Of a stretch of 64,000 bases of DNA, positions 60,582 through 64,000 are shown one piece after another. The stretch is from NCBI RefSeq assembly GCF_016195855.1, contig NZ_JACPYU010000012.1, positions 182,434 through 246,433 on the forward strand, given 5' to 3'. The stretch comes from Aquabacterium sp. (lineage in GTDB: Bacteria > Pseudomonadota > Gammaproteobacteria > Burkholderiales > Burkholderiaceae_C). The translations under genes and the position numbers were made by a program. Positions within the stretch are counted from its first letter, which is position 1; each line of letters opens with the position of its first letter. The notes under the pieces are model-generated. The model searched no databases and was not told the origin of the DNA. It saw only the letters and a list, made by a program, of their open reading frames with translations.

Positions 60582-62804
60582 TCAGGTGTCGGCGCGGGCC
60601 GCCTGCTGGCCCAGCACCCCGTCACGCAGACGATCGAATTCCCGATCGGTATCCAGTGTTTGCCGCGTCGACGACAAGGCCATGCTCACGCGCGTACCGC
60701 CTTGTCCATCATCCTGCAGCCAGACCCACACCCGGCGTTCGCGGATGTAAAGCATCGAGAAAACGCCAATGATCAACAGAACGCAGCCCAGATAGACCAC
60801 GTTGCGACCAGGGGTGCGCGTGACCTGGAAGACGCTGGCCTGCTTCTGCTCGAAGCCGTCGAGTGTCAGCAACATCGGCGAGGGGTAGTACATCGAATCC
60901 GAAATCGACAGCACCGCCGCGGTGATGAAGTTGCGCGCGCTCTCTTGCTCGGGCGGGCGTTTCTCCAGCCCGGCGCGCTCGCGGCTGATGTTCCACAACT
61001 CGAACATCGCGCCATTGAGGATGCGGATCAAGGTGGACGAGGTGTGCTCGCGTTGGTCCGCTGGCACCACCTGCTCGATGAAATTGGACAAGGCCTGCAA
61101 GCCGCCATTGAGCGCCCCCGCAGGCAAGGCATCGCCCGCCTGCGGCTTGAGCTGCACCGAGCCCGAGAACAGGTCCAGCGAGCGCTGCGCCGACACGGTC
61201 AGCTGCTGGCGCAACTCGGGCTTGTCAGCCGGGGCAGCGCCGTCACCGAAACGACGGGCCGCTTCGGCACGCGCAGCCGGGTCGTTCAAGGCCTGGCGCA
61301 GGCGCAACCAGCCCTGCATGCTCATGTCCTCGTCGGCTGGTGCACGCAGATAGCGGAAGGCCTCCGCGGGCGACTCACGCACGCCCCACAGGAACATGGC
61401 CTGCCCATCGATCTGCACCGGCGCCATGTAGTTCTGGAACTCGCGCGCCTGGCCCGCCGCATCACGCAGCTTGTAGGTCACCGAGGGCCCGATGTTGACC
61501 AGCTTCTTGTCGCCGGGGGCCTTGGCGCCCGAGCCCAGGTGCTTGCTCAGCTCCGTGAGGTTGACGCCGCGCACGTCCGTGCCATCTGCCCCGTCGGCGG
61601 CACCTGATGCGCCCGCCGCACCGTCACGCGCGCGTTGCGCCGTCGACAAGTCTTCCACGTTGATCACGCGCAGGCCGGTCACCTCCAGCCGCACATTGGC
61701 TGCCGTCTGGCCATTGGCTGCGGTGCCCAGCAACTGGCGCGGCTCGCCGCCCACCACGCCCTCGATCGCGCGCACGCCTTCATCGCGCGTGCCGATCAGG
61801 TTGTGCGGGCGCAGGTGCACCACCGAGCCGCCGTCTTCAAAGCTGGACTGGAAGATCGTCACCCCGTCATAGACCACCGGGTGGTTGACCTCGACCGTGA
61901 ACGCCTTGGCCACCTTGAGCTTGGGGTCGTGGATCACGATGTCGCTGGCAAAGCGCTTGGGCATGCCCGTGCTGTAGTAATCGACCGAGAACTTCTTGAG
62001 CTCGATGTCGAAAGGCAAGGGCTGCACCAGCATGCCCTGGTCCAGCGCGATCACGGCCGTGTTGGTGCGCTGGCCCTCCGGCACAAACAGCTGCGCGCGG
62101 TAAGCCGGGTTGTTCTCATTGAGGCGGCTGTGCGCCGTCTCCACGCCGCCCTTGAAGGGCTTGAGGTCCTGCAGCCAGGCCTGTGTCTTGACGATGAGGT
62201 CGCCGTCAAACAAGCCACCCAGGCACACCAGCACGATGGCCGAGTGCGCGGCGATGTAGCCCAGCTTGTTGATGGCGCCCAATCGGGCCGCGATCATGAA
62301 ACCCGCCTCGCCCTTGGCCGAGGCCTCGCGCTGCTGCGTCTTGACCGACCAGCCCTGCAGCGCCAACAGGTTGATTACCTGCTCGCGCACCTGCTCCAGC
62401 GGCATGGCCAGCATCCCCGACGCCTTGTGCGGGAAGGCCTGCAGCGCCTTTTCGCGGATGTATTCCTTGTGCGTGCGCCAGTCCACCAGGATCTTGGGTG
62501 CATTGCGCGCAATGCACAGGCTGGTGGAGGTGACCAGGAACGCCAGGATCACCAGGAACCAGGCGGTGCTGTAGACACGGTACAGGCCCAGCGCCCCGAA
62601 GACCTCGGCCCAGAACGGCCCGAACTGGTCCACATAGTTGACGAAGGGCTCGCCCTGCTTGACCACGGTGCCGATGGCCGAGGCAATGCAGATCACGGTC
62701 AGCAGCGCGATCGCAAAGCGCATCGAAGCCAGCAACTCCGTCAACTCACGCACCACGGGACGGTTCGGCGCCGGGGCCTGGGGTGGAACTACAGCAGCAG
62801 ACAT
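60582..62804 (-). CDS. resB: ResB-like cytochrome c biogenesis protein
   Basis: A 740-residue membrane protein with helices at about 30-50, 72-95 and 170-190, a large periplasmic domain, and a final helix near the C-terminus (VVYLGCVLLIIGVFSMLYI). ELLASMRFAIALLTVICIASAIGTVVKQ is the family N-terminus. It partners CcsB in System II maturation. Start 62804 (MSAAVV) is preferred over the Met eight codons upstream. Confidence 0.93.
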   Translation of the reverse strand: MSAAVVPPQAPAPNRPVVRELTELLASMRFAIALLTVICIASAIGTVVKQGEPFVNYVDQFGPFWAEVFGALGLYRVYSTAWFLVILAFLVTSTSLCIARNAPKILVDWRTHKEYIREKALQAFPHKASGMLAMPLEQVREQVINLLALQGWSVKTQQREASAKGEAGFMIAARLGAINKLGYIAAHSAIVLVCLGGLFDGDLIVKTQAWLQDLKPFKGGVETAHSRLNENNPAYRAQLFVPEGQRTNTAVIALDQGMLVQPLPFDIELKKFSVDYYSTGMPKRFASDIVIHDPKLKVAKAFTVEVNHPVVYDGVTIFQSSFEDGGSVVHLRPHNLIGTRDEGVRAIEGVVGGEPRQLLGTAANGQTAANVRLEVTGLRVINVEDLSTAQRARDGAAGASGAADGADGTDVRGVNLTELSKHLGSGAKAPGDKKLVNIGPSVTYKLRDAAGQAREFQNYMAPVQIDGQAMFLWGVRESPAEAFRYLRAPADEDMSMQGWLRLRQALNDPAARAEAARRFGDGAAPADKPELRQQLTVSAQRSLDLFSGSVQLKPQAGDALPAGALNGGLQALSNFIEQVVPADQREHTSSTLIRILNGAMFELWNISRERAGLEKRPPEQESARNFITAAVLSISDSMYYPSPMLLTLDGFEQKQASVFQVTRTPGRNVVYLGCVLLIIGVFSMLYIRERRVWVWLQDDGQGGTRVSMALSSTRQTLDTDREFDRLRDGVLGQQAARADT

Positions 62805-62905
62805 AGGTTCTGATCGGGCATGGGCCAACTATAGCGACGGCCTGACTGCACAAAAGTCGGGCAGGCGACCTGTCTCGCTGGTGAAAACGCTGACGCCAGG
62901 AAGAC

Positions 62906-62941
62906 AAAAGGCGGGCAGCCCGCAAAAGGGCATCCCGCCTT
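62906..62941 (-). terminator. Rho-independent terminator after cytochrome c4
   Basis: AAGGCGGG (62941-62934 on the minus strand) pairs perfectly with CCCGCCTT (62915-62908), with inner GCCC/GGGC pairing, followed by TTTTG. It lies 45 bases past the cytochrome c4 stop, so resB needs its own promoter or readthrough. Confidence 0.8.
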
Positions 62942-62985
62942 GGATGTGACAAAGGCATGCCGTCTAGCCCGACATGCCCTGGGCA

Positions 62986-63615
62986 TCAACGCAGACCGGC
63001 GATGTAATCGGCCAGCGCTTCGATTTCCTTGTCGCTCAGGTTGGCAGCGATGCTGGTCATCTGGGCGTTGTTGGTGCGATCACCCTGGCGGAAGGCCGTC
63101 AGCTGGGCCTTGGTGTAGTCGCCATGCTGACCGGCCAGACGGGGGTACTGGGCAGGCATGCCCGCGCCATTGGGGCTGTGGCAGCTGGCGCATGCCGGCA
63201 CACCCTTCTTGGCAATGCCACCGCGGTAGATCCGCTCGCCTGCGGCCACCAGATCGGGGTTCTTGGCGGTGCCGTCCTTGGCCTTCTTGCTGGCGTAGAA
63301 GGCGGCGATGTTGCGCATGTCTTCAGGCGTCAGGGCGCCGGCCATGCCGTTCATGATGGCGTTCTTGCGCTTGCCTTCCTTGAACTCGGTCAACTGCTTG
63401 ACGAGGTATTCGGGGTGCTGGCCTTGCAGGATCGGGTAGGTGGGCATGCCGCGCGAACCATCTGCCACGTGGCAGGCCGCGCAAACGGTGGAGGCCTTGG
63501 CTTCGCCGGCAGCCAGATCAGGCTTGGCAGCGGCTTTGGTTTCCGAGCTGTGGGCCACGCCCGACAGGGACAGGGCCACTGAGGCAAGGGCGATCTGGGT
63601 CAAAAAGCGCTTCAT
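62986..63615 (-). CDS. Cytochrome c4-like di-haem cytochrome
   Basis: A 209-residue periplasmic cytochrome with a Sec signal ([20 protein letters not shown]) and two homologous halves, each starting with a haem motif: [22 protein letters not shown], and [22 protein letters not shown]. The axial Met residues are in segments such as NAIMNGMAG and NAQMTSIAA. It shuttles electrons to terminal oxidases. Start 63615 (MKRFLTQ) or 63627. It is divergent from engB. Confidence 0.92.
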   Translation of the reverse strand: MKRFLTQIALASVALSLSGVAHSSETKAAAKPDLAAGEAKASTVCAACHVADGSRGMPTYPILQGQHPEYLVKQLTEFKEGKRKNAIMNGMAGALTPEDMRNIAAFYASKKAKDGTAKNPDLVAAGERIYRGGIAKKGVPACASCHSPNGAGMPAQYPRLAGQHGDYTKAQLTAFRQGDRTNNAQMTSIAANLSDKEIEALADYIAGLR

Positions 63616-63683
63616 GGCGTTCGTCATGGCGGGTGGGCTGTAGGTTGATTAGGCAGATAAACCGGAGGATTTTACAATGTCCT

Positions 63684-64000
63684 ATGACCCGCCCAAGCAC
63701 AACCCGACCAAAGCGTCCTCAGAAGGACGACAAACAGGGGGCCAACGCCCCCATTCAAGCCACAACGCAGAAGGCACCTGACCCCGCCAAGGAGGCGCTG
63801 GCCTGGGCCCACTCGGCTCGCTTTTTCACCACGGCGGCCCAACTGAACCAGCTGCCGGTCACCGAACTGCCCGAAGTGGCCTTCGTCGGCCGCTCCAATG
63901 CGGGCAAATCCACGGCCATCAACACCCTGGCCCAGCAAAGGCAACTGGCTTTTGCCTCCAAAACACCTGGCCGCACCCAGCACATCAACCTCTTCCACCT
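63684..64000 (+). CDS. engB: EngB/YsxC-type ribosome-assembly GTPase (3' truncated by the window)
   Basis: About 105 codons are visible with no stop before the window end. ATG at 63684 starts [12 protein letters not shown], with a basic N-terminal extension. [34 protein letters not shown] (Walker A/G1) and [14 protein letters not shown] (G2) are typical of EngB, a GTPase for large-subunit assembly. The only good ribosome binding site (GGAGG, 63664-63668) suits an out-of-frame ATG at 63677 better, so the start is uncertain. Confidence 0.9.
   Translation, partial: MTRPSTTRPKRPQKDDKQGANAPIQATTQKAPDPAKEALAWAHSARFFTTAAQLNQLPVTELPEVAFVGRSNAGKSTAINTLAQQRQLAFASKTPGRTQHINLFH

Noticed and set aside
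59070..61607. 845-codon plus-strand open frame opposite ccsB and resB
   Set aside because: It spans two real genes on the other strand and has no coherent domain; typical of high-GC antisense reading frames.

Overview
The window is about 64 kb of GC-rich, gene-dense chromosome from a betaproteobacterium, most likely of the order Burkholderiales (Aquabacterium/Ideonella/Rubrivivax-like). This placement is an inference. It rests on the gene content and order: hemJ/hemB, tsaB-rimI-family 4 uracil-DNA glycosylase, purE-purK-sua5, yajC-secD-secF beside a DUF1631 gene, and engB/cytochrome c4/resB/ccsB. No rRNA, tRNA, CRISPR array, phage gene or insertion sequence was recognised.

Layout. 1-4.4 kb: the 3' part of a CHASE-PAS-GGDEF-EAL cyclic-di-GMP protein, then a membrane glycosyltransferase. 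4.4-18.1 kb: a minus-strand MSHA-type (type IVa/b-like) pilus cluster in the order mshI-J-K-L-E-G, three tandem mshA-like pilin genes, mshC-D-O-P-Q. Most genes overlap by 4 bases; the pilin genes are separated by gaps of 107-207 bases that carry hairpins. 18.2-24.3 kb: DUF1631, SecF, SecD, YajC and DUF493 genes. 24.4-28.5 kb: a DacA-like protein with altered active-site motifs, a hydrolase, a 2Fe-2S ferredoxin, a VanZ-like protein and HemJ. 28.5-28.76 kb: a non-coding stretch with a strong candidate small RNA on the minus strand and a separate plus-strand terminator-like hairpin in front of hemB. 28.8-40.3 kb: housekeeping genes (hemB, corA, udg, rimI, tsaB, dacB, a GDSL-like lipoprotein, sua5, purK, purE, cnoX). 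40.4-43.3 kb: a secreted PETase-like polyester hydrolase homologue, an epoxide-hydrolase-like enzyme and a sulfurtransferase. 43.5-50.7 kb: a type IV pilus minor-pilin operon (pilE-like, fimT, pilV, pilW, pilX, pilY1). 50.7-54.6 kb: glcF, glcE, a nitrilase-family amidase and a small conserved protein. 55-59.2 kb: a large exported di-haem cytochrome with an N-terminal IPT/TIG-like region and two paralogous Crp/Fnr regulators. 59.2-64 kb: System II cytochrome c biogenesis (ccsB, resB), cytochrome c4, and the start of engB running off the window.

How it fits together. Two separate type IV pilus systems share the window, and the MSHA ATPase keeps an MshEN-type c-di-GMP binding domain. The ResB/CcsB system would mature both cytochrome c4 and the di-haem cytochrome. 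The least conventional items are the candidate small RNA at 28.52-28.64 kb with a CCUCC loop, the PETase-like hydrolase at 40.46 kb, the di-haem cytochrome with its regulatory dyad and paired regulators, the DacA homologue lacking two of its three canonical motifs, and the triplicated MSHA pilin.
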